Assembly: GCA_963383645.1 (NCBI GenBank) | Contig: OY726563.1 | Span: 38,199,331 to 38,263,330, forward strand | DNA length: 64,000 nt | Origin: Muscardinus avellanarius | Lineage: Eukaryota; Chordata; Mammalia; Rodentia; Gliridae | Direction: 5' to 3' | Part shown: one piece after another, positions 1-9,572 of the stretch | Numbering within the stretch: the first letter of the stretch is position 1 | Layout of the letters: each line of letters begins with the position of its first letter | The notes under the pieces: generated by a model | Told to the model about the DNA's origin: nothing | The model's database searches: none | Seen by the model: the letters and a program-made list of their open reading frames with translations, nothing else | Program-made: the position numbers and the translations under genes

Positions 1-158
1 CTGGGTTCGCAGACAGCCTCAGCTACTTAGTGAGGCTGTTTACAACTCAGTGAGACCCTGTTTCAAATAAGGAATAAAAAATAGGGCTGGGGGTGTATCT
101 CAGAGGTAGAATGCCCCTGGATTCCATCCCAGCACCACAATAAGTAAATAAATAAATT
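1..158 (+). mobile_element. Type a SINE, head cut by window edge
   Basis: Begins mid-body (ACAGCCTCAGCTACTTAGTG), has the ID-like tail and a TAAA-rich end. Confidence 0.85.
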
Positions 159-178
159 TCTTTTACTCAACTAAATCA

Positions 179-360
179 TTTTTTTTTTTTTGCATCAGGG
201 GGCCCTGGGAATTGAACCCAGGGGCATTTTACCACTGAGCTGCACTCCCAGTCCTTTTTATTTTTAATTTTGAAACAAGATCTTGCTAAATTGCTGAAGC
301 TGGCCTTGAACCTCAGCCTCCCAAATACTGGGATTACAAGCATGCGTCACCAAGCTGGGC
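179..360 (-). mobile_element. Old SINE
   Basis: T-run, GGGAATTGAACCCAGGGGCA tail, head ends near GGGATTACAAGCATGCGTCA. Confidence 0.85.
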
Positions 361-407
361 TTTTTTTTTTTTTTTTTTTTCATGGTACTAGGGGTGGAAC
401 CCAGAGG
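361..407 (-). mobile_element. SINE, left piece, split by ERV copy A
   Basis: T-run plus GGTACTAGGGGTGGAACCCA. The rest is at 1334-1508. Confidence 0.8.
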
Positions 408-1145
408 TGTAGGGGTGCTGGAAAGCAAGCTGGAAGAAGCGCTTTCCCCCCAGTATGAGAAGTTAACTAGAAAAGTCTTCTTCCATATTAGGATTAGAAA
501 TAAGGTATTAAAATATAGAGTTAAGATATAGAAGTAAGGTAGGATTGGAAATAGAATGAAGATCCATAAGCCCAGCTGCCCAGGTTGCAGGATTCAAGGA
601 CCAGGGTAGGGGACCCACAAGGTTAAAGCCTCTAATCTCCAGCTTGCCGGCCAAGGTCTTTGTAAATGGGACCCCATCCCCATATCTCTGATCCAGATCA
701 GCAAACAAGGCCAGGCTAATCTGCTCTCCAGGCAGATTCTTCAGTGCAGAGATAAGCCTGGTCCAGCCAAGGTGGGTGGGAAAGGCAGCCCTAGGGAACG
801 AACACATACCATAAGGGAGATAAGCAGTCCTTAGCAGGCTCTGACATGTGTGGATGCATGTTTTAAAATTATTGGTTGTACTTGTTTGTCCTTGTATCTG
901 ATTGGTTGTATTCTAAGGTTGGCGGGCTCGAACTTTTGGCAGGCTCTGACGCGTGTGTAACCACTCCCTCGTGTGTAACCACTCCCTCGTAGGGTTATAA
1001 AATTCAGAGCATGGAGTGGGGAGGGGTCGAAACTCGACCCCTGGCTTGCCGGGACAGAGATGCAGCACAATAAACCTCGCTTGCATTTTACATCTCTTGT
1101 GAGTCCTTCAATATTTGGGTTGGTGGGCGATTCTCGGACCCTTCA
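408..1145 (+). mobile_element. 5′ LTR of a gammaretrovirus-like ERV (LTR family 1, copy A)
   Basis: The LTR begins TGTAGGGGTGCTGG and ends GGACCCTTCA. A TATA box TATAAAAT lies at 996-1003 and the polyadenylation signal AATAAA at 1069-1074. GTGTGTAACCACTCCCTC is tandemly duplicated at 951-987. It is followed by a primer-binding site and leader, so it is a 5′ LTR, not a solo LTR. Two more copies of the family lie at 3686-4348 and 9573-10306. It interrupts a SINE. No matching TSD is found because the distal side is deleted. No coding region remains. Confidence 0.88.
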
Positions 1146-1147
1146 TA

Positions 1148-1333
1148 TGGGGGCGTGTCCGGGATAAGCCCCTTCCCCATTTAGCGAACGGCACCAAGGG
1201 GCAGAGGTTTCATTTTGGGGCCCTCAGGCCGCGAGACACCGTTGTAAGTCCTGGGATGAGACAAGAGAATAGGCTCGGGCATCAGGACGCTGTATTAGGC
1301 CCTTGTGACCCTTGATCAAGTCTGGAGGTGACA
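1148..1333 (+). mobile_element. ERV primer-binding site and truncated leader
   Basis: Two bases after the LTR, 1148-1165 matches the tRNA-Pro primer-binding site of gammaretroviruses at 16 of 18 positions. Only two adjacent bases differ, GT instead of TC. About 170 bases of leader follow before the sequence returns abruptly to the interrupted SINE (GGCTATACTCCCATA). Everything else of the provirus, including any gag/pol/env and the 3′ LTR, is gone along with about 13 bases of the SINE. Confidence 0.75.
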
Positions 1334-1508
1334 ACCAGACTCCAGGCTATACTCCCATACCCATTTTTTAATATGTTTTTTGGAAACAGGGTCTCACTAA
1401 GTTACTGAGAGCCTCACTAAGCAGCTGAGGCTGACTTCGAACCTGCGCGATCCTCCTGTCTCAGCCTCCCAAGCGCGGGGATTACAAGTGTGCGCCACCA
1501 TGCCGGGC
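1334..1508 (-). mobile_element. SINE, right piece, split by ERV copy A
   Basis: Resumes at GGCTATACTCCCATACCCAT and ends GTGCGCCACCATGCCGGGCT. Confidence 0.8.
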
Positions 1509-1509
1509 T

Positions 1510-1642
1510 ACGCTGGGCTTTTTATTTATTTTGAAATGGAGTCTCACCAAGTTGGGGAGGGCTTCCCTACATAGCTGAGGCTGGCTACGAACCTGCGATC
1601 CTCCTGTCTCAGCCTCTATGTGTGCGCCACTATGCCTGGCTT
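1510..1642 (-). mobile_element. Tail-less SINE fragment
   Basis: Body and head only, from TTTGAAATGGAGTCTCACCA. Confidence 0.75.
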
Positions 1643-1762
1643 CTCATTCTCCATTCTAACCTTTGTAAATGTTAACTGAGGTTTTAGATTCAGATACTTT
1701 TATGACTATTTCAAAATTTCAAACCTAATTTGAGAAAAAAAAATTGGATTTAGGTTTTGTGC

Positions 1763-1841
1763 TGTCTTTGGTGCTGGAGATGGAACCCAGGGCCTTGAGC
1801 ATGCTACGTGCATACTACCAGTGAGCTACACTCCCAACCCT
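1763..1841 (-). mobile_element. ID-type monomer
   Basis: Reverse complement reads GGTTGGGAGTGTAGCTCACT to GGGTTCCATCTCCAGCACC, with A and B box remnants of tRNA-Ala origin. Confidence 0.8.
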
Positions 1842-1880
1842 GGATTTTATTTTATAATTAGATATGATATAATTATTTAT

Positions 1881-3406
1881 TGTTGTCCCCCGGTCCACTG
1901 GGACCACCCTGCGGATGACCAGGTCATCCTCCGGTTTTGAGAAGGGATGAAGACGTTCTTCCCTATCTCTTAACCTCCGTTTCCGAACGATTGAGCAGGG
2001 AAATCGGGAACGCCCATTTCCTGTTCTTTGTTTCCGCCCGCGAACCAATTATGGGAAGTCGAACCTTTATACTAGCAGATGCCCTGAGAGCCTGTCTGCC
2101 TTGATACGAGTTGGGAAATAGGTTGTGGTGGCCCAGGAATAGTTAGGAACTTTTCTAAGCGGTCTGGTATCCCTCCAAATGCTCTCCCCCATCAGTTTCC
2201 ATTTATTTTCCTGCCAGCTGCCATTTTGTGATGGCGCATAGTCACTGCCTGGTGATGTCACAGTCACCATCTTGGCCTGCGCCAGACTGCAATTTTGCTG
2301 GGTGGCCCGCTCGGGCGCGCCCTAGGTGCTGTGGGAAACGCCGGGGCTGGGGTGACACCCTCTGTCTGCCTATGGGGAGTCTGCGTTGCCATTCTTGCCA
2401 GACACCCGCCCTGGGACGTGCTCTTTGTGTGTGAGTGTAGATCCGTCGCAGCTGACAGAACCTTAACATGGCATCTAAAGTTTTAATTCCAGAGAGAAAC
2501 AGGCGGAAATGGAGCGTACACTCCGACTTTGCCAAAAAGCAGATCCCTGGTAGCTGCCCTTCAGCTGGCGGTGGCGGCTCAGCCCCCTGGAGCGCCACCT
2601 AGGTGTGGAGGACTGCAACAACTACCTCCAGGAGCCTGCCTCAAGTGGGGCAAAGCCACGCCTACCAATCAGACTGCCAGGAGGGCCACTGGAACAATGC
2701 CCTTGGAAAAGGGTGAGCCCCAGGTGCCTCAACACAGGGGGAGCACCTTTCCAGACCAGGCCCCGCCGCTGGCCCTACTCAGCCTGGCTGAAGACTGATG
2801 GCTCCTGGATCCCTCAACCTCCATCCTCTTTGCCAGCTCAGGGTAGCTCTCCAGGTACAGAGTAAGCCAGTCTCCTTTTTGGCCGCCTGCTCAAGCGCAC
2901 ATCACTAAGCTGTCCAGGGTAACCTCCAATTCGCACTGCAGCTATGCACCCACCTGCACCCCCTTCTGGGGGACTGGACTCCCAACTCCTCCCGGCCTGG
3001 GGCCCCTGACGACGCCCCTTGACAGCAGGAAGAAGCTAGAGGGTCCAACGTCATCCATTATCCCTACCATCAAAAGGCCGGGATGTTAAGTTGGGTCCTG
3101 CACTCATGTGACTTTGTGTCACATGACCTCTGCAGGGCAAGGGAGGGGCTGAAACCCCCGCGAGAATTGGGCGTTCCCGCGAGTAAACCCTCATCTCGCG
3201 AGATGCATACCTTGAAAAGGAGAGCCCGCATCCTCAAGCTTCGGACAGGCGCGTGGGCCCCACAGTGCCTCGCCCTGATCCCCGGGAGAGCCGTGCCATT
3301 AAAACTTTACATGCCACGTGTACCGGACCTCTCTCGTGTTTTTCACACTCCGCCGTACTCACTTATTTTTATTTTACTCGCATTTAATTTTTTATTTTAC
3401 TTATCA
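1881..3406 (+). mobile_element. Deleted copy of non-autonomous class II-like ERV (3′ internal part plus 3′ LTR)
   Basis: The 3′ LTR is 3084-3406 (TGTTAAGTTGGG to TTACTTATCA, 323 bp). It is preceded by the purine-rich AAAAGGCCGGGA, a likely polypurine tract, and by about 1.2 kb of non-coding internal sequence shared with 5699-6954. The left end reads TGTT then GTCCCCCGG, as if the first four LTR bases were joined to the internal region by deletion. TTTAT flanks both ends (1876-1880, 3407-3411). No retroviral protein is recognisable in any frame. Confidence 0.75.
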
Positions 3407-3685
3407 TTTATCATTTTCAATTATCTATGTATATGATGTACTTCTATTTTGGCTTGAGTACTTTTTACTTCAAATCTTGGTTGGTTGCAATAGGCTATAA
3501 ACCAATTTTTCAGGAAAGTAGTATCTTTTATTATCCCTTAAATAGCAAAGAGTGTTCTTCTGGCATCTTTATACTTGAAAGACAACTCAGATGTATATTA
3601 CATCTTGGGGTCATAAATTTTTCTCTCTAAAATTCTATATATGAGAGGGCAGAGAGATTGATTTTTGTTTTTATCTGAGTAATAC

Positions 3686-4348
3686 TGTAGGGGTGCTGGA
3701 AAGCAGGCTGGAAGAAGTGCTTTCCCCCCCTATATGAGAAGTTAACTAGAGAAGTCTTCTCCCATATTAGGATTAGAAATAAGGTATTAAAATATAGTTA
3801 AGATAGAAGTAGGGTAGGATTGGAAATAAAATCAAGATCCATCCAAGGACAAGGGTAGGGGACCCACAAGGTCAAAGCCTCTAATCTCCAGCTTGCCGCC
3901 AAGGTCTTTGTAAATGGGACCCCATCCCCATATCTCTGAGCTAGATCAGCAAACAAAGCCAGGCTAATCTGCTCTCCAGTGCAGAGATAATCTGTTCTTC
4001 AGTGCAGAGATGAGCCTGGCCCAGCCAAGGTGGGTGGGAAAGGCAGAGCAGGCTCTGACGTGTGTGGATGCATGTTTTAAAATTATTGGTTGTACTTGTT
4101 TGTCCTTGTATCTGATTGGTTGTATTCTAAGGTTGGCGGGCTCTGACTTGTGTAACCACTCCCTCATGTGTAACCACTCCCTCCTAGGGTTATAAAATTC
4201 AGAGCGTGGAGTGGGGAGGGGTCGAACCTCGGCCATAGTGTCTTGGTCTCGACCCCTGGCTAGCCGGGACAATAAACCTCGCTTGCATTCTTACATCTCT
4301 TGTGAGTCCTTCGATATTTGGGTTGGTGGGCAATTCTTGGACCCTTCA
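3686..4348 (+). mobile_element. Solo LTR, family 1, copy B
   Basis: It starts TGTAGGGGTGCTGG and ends GGACCCTTCA, with a perfect 4-bp TSD ATAC (3682-3685, 4349-4352). It contains a TATA-like TATAAAAT near 4190 and AATAAA near 4272. It has small deletions compared with copies A and C. Confidence 0.9.
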
Positions 4349-4494
4349 ATACGATTTTGAAGTTTTGCCTGAATAATCATAGAAACTTTAATATCATAGC
4401 TTAAAACTTTTGCCATGATGTGTCCAGCTGTGTCCCCTTTTATTGACTTACATTACAACATGGTGGGCTTTTTCAATTGGCAAACTCTATTCTA

Positions 4495-4571
4495 GGGGCT
4501 GAGGGGAGAGCTCAGTGGCAGAGCGTTTACTTGCATGTGAAAAGCTCTGGGTTCAATCCTCACCATTAATA
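4495..4571 (+). mobile_element. ID-type monomer
   Basis: GAGAGCTCAGTGGCAGAGCG and GGGTTCAATCCTCACCAT mark A and B box regions. Confidence 0.8.
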
Positions 4572-4632
4572 GAGAGACTTTGTTGTTGTTCTTTTATTTC
4601 TTCCTAATGTGTGTGTGTATGTGTTTGTGTGT

Positions 4633-4930
4633 GTTACTGGGGATTGAACCCAGGGTCATTCTATTTCTGATATACACCCCCAGATCTTTTTTTATTTTTT
4701 AAATAATGTGTGTGTGGGGGGGGTGGGGGGTGTCTGGGGATGGAACCCTGGGGCATTAGATCTCCGAGCTACACCCCCTGCCCTATTTTGTATTCTTTAT
4801 TTTGAAACAGGGTCTCACTAATTTGCAGAGGGCCTCATTAAGTAGCTGAGGCTGGCTTGGAACCTGTGTGATCCTCCTGTCTCAGCCTCCCAAGTGCTGG
4901 GATTACAAGAGTGCGCCACCACGCCTGGCT
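4633..4930 (-). mobile_element. SINE tail fragment plus a type a SINE
   Basis: Tail piece 4633-4684 (GGGGATTGAACCCAGGGTCA), then a full copy from about 4730 (GGGGATGGAACCCTGGGGCA) to CGCCACCACGCCTGGCT. Confidence 0.8.
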
Positions 4931-5160
4931 CTATTCTCTATTTGAAACAGGGTCTCACTGAGTTGCTGAGTTGCTAAGGGCCTCGCTAAGAAGCTGAGGC
5001 TGGCCAAGAACCAGGATCCTCCTATCTCCCAAATGCTACAAGTGTGCGCTATCATGCCCAGCTTTTGGTTGAAACAAAGTCTTGCTAGGTTGTCCTTGAA
5101 CCTGGGATTCTCTTGTCTCAGCCTCTCAGGTACTGGAATTATAGGCATGCACCACCACGC
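4931..5160 (-). mobile_element. Two tail-less SINE fragments
   Basis: First to GCTATCATGCCCAGC (5060), second from TTGAAACAAAGTCTTGCTAG to CACCACGCCTG. The first has a twin at 9226-9312. Confidence 0.75.
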
Positions 5161-5206
5161 CTGTTTCTTTTTTGTTTTGTTTTGTTTTTTGTTTTCCTTT
5201 TACTTT

Positions 5207-5285
5207 CAATACTGGGGATGGAACCCAGGAGCATTCTACCTCCAAGCTATACCCCCAGCCCTATTCTTAATTCTTTATTTTATTT
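5207..5285 (-). mobile_element. SINE tail fragment
   Basis: TACTGGGGATGGAACCCAGG to ATACCCCCAGCCC. Confidence 0.75.
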
Positions 5286-5375
5286 TTTTGTGGTACTGAG
5301 GGTGGAGCCCAGGGGGCTTTTACAGGGTCTCCCTAATTTTCTGAGAGCCTCACTAAGTAGCTGAGGCTGGCTTTG
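5286..5375 (-). mobile_element. Type b SINE, left piece, split by the young provirus
   Basis: GGTGGAGCCCAGGGGGCTTT to CTGAGGCTGGCTTTG. The last six bases are the TSD. Confidence 0.85.
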
Positions 5376-5698
5376 TGATAAGTAAAATAAAAAATTAAAT
5401 GCGAGTAAAATAAAAATAAGTGAGTACGGCGGAGTGTGAAAAACACGAGAGAGGTCCGGTACACATGGCATGTAAAGTTTTAATTGCACGGCTCTCCCGG
5501 GGATCAGGGCGAGCCACCGTGGGGCCCGCGCGCCTGTCCGAAGCTTGAGGACGCGGGCTCTCCTTTTCAAGGTATGCATCTCGCGAGATGGGGGTTTACT
5601 CGCGGGAACACCCAATTCTCGCGGGGGTTTCAGCCCCTCCCTTGCCCTGCAGAGGTCATGTGACACAAAGTCACATGAGTGCAGGACCCAACTTAACA
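5376..5698 (-). repeat. 3′ LTR of the young provirus
   Basis: It is a 323-bp TG...CA repeat. The palindrome TCTCGCGAGA sits at 5579-5588. ATTAAAAC on the - strand may serve as a polyadenylation or TATA-like signal. The internal side begins with the reverse complement of AAAAGGCCGGGA. Confidence 0.9.
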
Positions 5699-7518
5699 TC
5701 CCGGCCTTTTGATGGTAGGGATAATGGATGACGTTGGACCCTCTAGCTTCTTCCTGCTGTCAAGGGGCGTCGTCAGGGGCCCCAGGCCGGGAGGAGTTGG
5801 GAGTCCAGTCCCCCAGAAGGGGGTGCAGGTGGGTGCATAGCTGCAGTGCGAATTGGAGGTTACCCTGGACAGCTTAGTGATGTGCGCTTGAGGAGGCTTG
5901 AACAGGCAAGGGCTATTAAAGAAAAAAACAAATCATGAGATTGAGCAGGCAACCAAAAAGGAGACTGGCTTACTCAGTACCTGGAGAGCTACCCTGAGCT
6001 GGCAAAGAGGATGGAGGTTGAGGGATCCAGGAGCCGTCAGTCTTCAGCCAGGCTGAGTAGAGCCAGCGGCAGGGCCTGGTCTGGAAAGGTGCTCCCCCTG
6101 TGTTGAGGCACCTGGGGCTCAACCTTTTCCTAGGGCACTGTTCCAGTGGCCCTCCTGGCCACACGCCGGGCACAGTCTGATTGGTGGGTGTGGCTTCGCC
6201 CCACTTGAGGCAGGCTCCTGGAGGTAGTTGTTGTTGCAGTCCTCCACACCTAGGTGGCGCTCCAGAGGGCTGAGCCGCCACCGCCAGCTGAAGGGCAGCT
6301 ACCAGGGATCTGCTTTTTGGCAAAGTTGGAGTGTACGCTCCATTTCCGCCTGTTTCTCTCTGGAATTAAAACTTAGATGCTATGTTAAGGTTCTGTCAGC
6401 TGTGACGGACCTATACTCACAAAGAGCGCGTCCCGGGGCTGGTGTCCGGCAAGAATGGCAACGCAGACTCCCCACGGGCAGAGGGTGTCGCCCCAGACCC
6501 GGCGTTTCCCACAGCACCTAGGGCGCGCCCACGCGGGCCGCCCAGCAAAATTGCAGTCTGGCGCGGGCCAAGATGGCGACTGTGACATCACCAGGCAGCG
6601 ACTATGAGCCATCACAAAATGGCAGCTGGCAGGAAAATAAATGGAAGCTGATGGGGGAGAGCATTTGGAGGGATACCAGACCACTTAGAAAAGTTTCTAA
6701 CTGTTCCTGGGCCACCGCAACCTATTTCCCAACTCGTATCAAGGCAGACAGGCTCTCAGGGCATCTGCTAGTATAAAGGTTCGACTCCCCATAATTGGTT
6801 CGCGGGCGGAAACGAAGAACAGGAAATGGGCGTCCCCGATTTCCCTGCTCAATCGTTCGGAAACAGAGGTTAAGAGATAGGGAAGAATGTCTTCATTCCT
6901 TCTCAAAACCGGAGGATGACCTGGTCATCCGCAGGGTGGTCCCAGTGGACCGGGGGACAATGGATCACCAAGCGCTTGGATTTTTTGGGTCCCAGTGGAC
7001 CGGAAGACCCAAGTCCGGAACCCGCTAACCAAGGGAAGGAGGCAGTTTACCGGAGTGAAGTGTTGCCAGCCAGCGCTGGCTGCGACAGAAGCGCTGAGAA
7101 GCTGCTGGGAGCGTGGTGGAGCTGGGGCGCGTGGATGCCGGTGGCTGGTGTGGACGGCACTGGCGGCTGGCGCAGGCAGGATCAGTGGGGGTGCGCAGGC
7201 GGCATGGCTTGCTGGGCCCACGGTGCGGAGACAAAATGGCTTCCAGGCACGCGCCAGACGCTGAGGCTGGGCCCCGAGGAGCACCGCCAGTGAGCCTGGC
7301 TCGGGGCGGGTGGGGCAAACCGGCCAGAGGTCCCGGCAGTGACCGGAGAACCAAGCTGGAACGGTGCTTTAGGAGGTCCAAGCGGCAGGCAGAGGTCCTG
7401 GCCCACGCAGGTGGTTGGCAGGCAGAGCAAGTGCCAAGCTGCCTGGCTCGGGCCGGAAAGATGGCCGCCGACTCCTAGGATTGGTTAGGAGTGGAAAGTG
7501 GGAGGGATTAAAGATTGT

Positions 7519-7694
7519 GAGGCCTCCAGTGAGGCCATGAGGTGGGAGGGGTTAAGGATGGCGAGGCCTCCAGTGAGGCCATGAGGTGGGAGGGGTTAAG
7601 GATGGCGAGGCCTCCAGTGAGGCCATGAGGTGGGAGGGGTTAAGGATGGCGAGGCCTCCAGTGAGGCCATGAGGTGGGAGGGGTTAAAGATGGT
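7519..7694. repeat. 44-bp tandem repeat, four copies, in provirus interior
   Basis: Units starting GAGGCCTCCAGTGAGGCCAT begin at 7519, 7563, 7607 and 7651 with almost no divergence. Each carries the pair GGCCTCC/GAGGCC. AAGATGGCGGC, a perfect YY1-type motif, follows just after the array near 7701. Confidence 0.92.
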
Positions 7695-8263
7695 GGGGCC
7701 AAGATGGCGGCCCCCCAGTGATTTCACGTGTCCAAGATGGCGGGCCAAAGCTGGCGACCCCCCCCCCTAGTAATTCCATGTGGCTGCTTACCGGAATGGC
7801 CAGGCCCAGGCAGCAGGGGTGGGCAGGCACAGGGTGAAGGGCGCCAGGGCATGAGTCCGAGTGGAGGAACCAGCTGGAGCGCGGGCTGGACTTGGCGGGC
7901 TGGGGGCTGTTTAGCAGAGTGGTGGCCACCTGGATGGAGGAGGCAGGCGGCCCCGGCAGGCGGGTCTAAGCAACGCCAGGTGCGGAGAAGACATAGGCGC
8001 GCGGTGTGGCGCAGTCCGCGGGCGGCGCGGTCCCATTCCAGCGGCGGGCAGTGTGGGCAGGCGGGAACGGCGGTTTTAGGAGGTCCAAGTGGCAGGCAGG
8101 AGCAGAGCAGGTGCCAGCATCACCCAAGGAGCCTGGCTCCGGGCGGGTGGAACTGGCAGCCTGGCAGCCGGCGGAGCCAGCACGCCCCGGCAGTGGTGGC
8201 TGCGGCCGCAGTGGCAGTGGAAGATTGCCATCGGCGCTCCAGAAGAGAGCACGTGGGCAGGAA

Positions 8264-8612
8264 AAGATGGCCACTGGCTCTCAGCAGAGCGCAGGGCTGA
8301 AATGATGGCCGCAGACTCTCAGCAGAGTGCGGGGCCGAAAGATGGCCGCGGGCTCTCAGCAGAGCTCGGGGCCGAAAAGATGGCCACCGGCTCTCAGCAG
8401 AGCTCGGGGCCGAAAAGATGGCCGCGAGCTCTCAGCAGAGCCCGGGGCGGGAAGAAGGCCGCCGGCTCTCCCGGAGAGCGCGGGGCTGGAAAGACGGCCG
8501 TGAGCTCTCAGCAGAGCGCGGGGCTGAAAAGATGGCCGCGGACTCTCAGCAGAGCCCGGGGCGGGAAGAAGGCCGCCGGCTCTCCCGGAGAGCGCGGGGC
8601 TGGGGAAGAAGG
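8264..8612. repeat. 38-bp tandem repeat, about nine copies, in provirus interior
   Basis: Each unit has the form GATGGCCGCGGGCTCTCAGC then AGAGC-CGGGGC-GAAAA. Anchors fall at about 8265, 8303, 8379, 8417, 8531 and 8569, spaced by multiples of 38 (one unit is short). Most units present AAGATGGCC or a one-base variant, close to a YY1 core. It is the source of the longest frame here (8089-8832), which is repeat-encoded and not a gene. Confidence 0.88.
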
Positions 8613-8822
8613 CTTACGGTCCGGGCAGGCACGGGGCGGCAGCGGCGGCAGTGGCGGGAGCAACGCCTGCAAGTGGAGCACTGGTGTGGGACCTCACAGT
8701 CGAGCTGCTGGCGGGTCGGAGAGTCCGGGGCTCAAAAAGAGAGTAAAAATAAAAAGAGAAAACAGAAAAAAAAAGGAAAAAAATGGGGAGGGACCCAAGA
8801 GTTCTCCCGGTTCGGCACCAAA

Positions 8823-9144
8823 TGATAAGTAAAATAAAAAATTAAATGCTAGTAAAATAAAAATAAGTGAGTACGGCGGAGTGTGAAAAACACGAGAGAG
8901 GTCCGGTACACATGGCATGTAAAGTTTTAATTGCACGGCTCTCCCGGGGATCAGGGCGAGCCACCGTGGGGCCCGCGCGCCTGTCCGAAGCTTGAGGACG
9001 CGGGCTCTCCTTTTCAAGGTATGCATCTCGCGAGATGGGGGTTTACTCGCGGGAACACCCAATTCTCGCGGGGGTTTCAGCCCCTCCCTTGCCCTGCAGA
9101 GGTCATGTGACACAAAGTCACATGAGTGCAGGACCCAACTTAAC
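8823..9144 (-). repeat. 5′ LTR of the young provirus
   Basis: It is 322 bp and identical to the 3′ LTR except for one substitution and the absent last base. The TCTCGCGAGA palindrome lies at 9026-9035. The primer-binding site abuts it after two bases. Confidence 0.9.
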
Positions 9145-9150
9145 GCTTTG

Positions 9151-9225
9151 AACCTGTGCAATCCTCCTGTCTCAGCCTCCCAAGTGCTGGGATTACAAGC
9201 GTGCGCCACCACGCCTGACTCTATA
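9151..9225 (-). mobile_element. Type b SINE, right piece, split by the young provirus
   Basis: Continues AACCTGTGCAATCCTCCTGT to GCGCCACCACGCCTGACT. Confidence 0.85.
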
Positions 9226-9312
9226 CTTTATTTGAAACAGGGTTTCACTGAGTTGCTGAGTTGCTAAGGGCCTCACTAAGTAGCTGAGGCTGGCCAAGAA
9301 CCAGGATCTTGT
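9226..9312 (-). mobile_element. Tail-less SINE fragment
   Basis: Near-copy of 4931-5022, including the duplicated TGAGTTGCTGAGTTGCTAAG. Confidence 0.75.
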
Positions 9313-9333
9313 TTTATTTCTATTACTTCTCTT

Positions 9334-9538
9334 TAGCCAGGCATGGTGTTGCACACTTGTAATCCCCGTGCTTGGGAGGCAGAGACAGGTGGATTGCGCT
9401 GGTTCAAAGCCAGCCTTGCTGGTTTAAGAGACCCTGTTTCCAAATAAAAATATAAAATAGGTCTGGGAGTGTAGCCCGGATGTAGAAGGATTCCCAAGAA
9501 CCCCAGTACCACACACACACACACAAAAAAATTACTTT
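9334..9538 (+). mobile_element. Type c SINE
   Basis: 13-bp TSD TATTACTTCTCTT (9321-9333, 9539-9551). Tail ends in a CA-rich run. Confidence 0.9.
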
Positions 9539-9572
9539 TATTACTTCTCTTCTGCTTACCTTTGTGTTACAG

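Larger units (their letters stand above)
5376..9144 (-). mobile_element. Complete young non-autonomous class II-like (IAP-type) provirus
   Basis: It reads on the - strand. The 5′ LTR is 8823-9144 and the 3′ LTR 5376-5698. The LTRs differ at one site (G at 5403, T at 8850) and by one missing terminal base. The 6-bp TSD GCTTTG (5370-5375, 9145-9150) splits a SINE cleanly. Next to the 5′ LTR, 8802-8820 is a primer site reading TGGTGCCGAACCGGGAGAA on the - strand. This is closest to the tRNA-Phe type used by IAP-like elements, with two bases missing; a tRNA-Lys type is the alternative. The 3.1-kb interior encodes no recognisable gag, pro, pol or env and carries two tandem-repeat arrays. Such an element would need proteins from another ERV, as mouse ETn does. 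Confidence 0.88.

Noticed and set aside
1763..1841. Possible tRNA gene
   Set aside because: A and B box-like motifs come from the ID element's tRNA ancestry. There is no cloverleaf, and the unit sits in SINE form.
1884..3406. Interpretation as one 1.5-kb LTR
   Set aside because: The complete copy shows that only the last 323 bases are LTR and the rest is internal sequence.
5280..5699. 139-codon - strand frame, with matches at 3083-3436 and 8694-9212
   Set aside because: It is the ERV LTR read through. All three copies share it because the LTR is shared, and it continues into unrelated flanks.
6954..7004. GGTCCCAGTGGACCGG occurring twice 50 bases apart, taken first as an LTR edge
   Set aside because: The true LTR ends are fixed by the TSD and primer site at 5376-5698 and 8823-9144. 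This is only a local internal repeat.
8264..8612. CRISPR-like regular repeats
   Set aside because: Repeats are directly adjacent without spacers, in a mammalian ERV. It is a VNTR.
8089..8832. 247-codon + strand frame
   Set aside because: It is produced by the 38-bp tandem array (38 is not a multiple of three, so all frames stay open) and lies antisense to the provirus.
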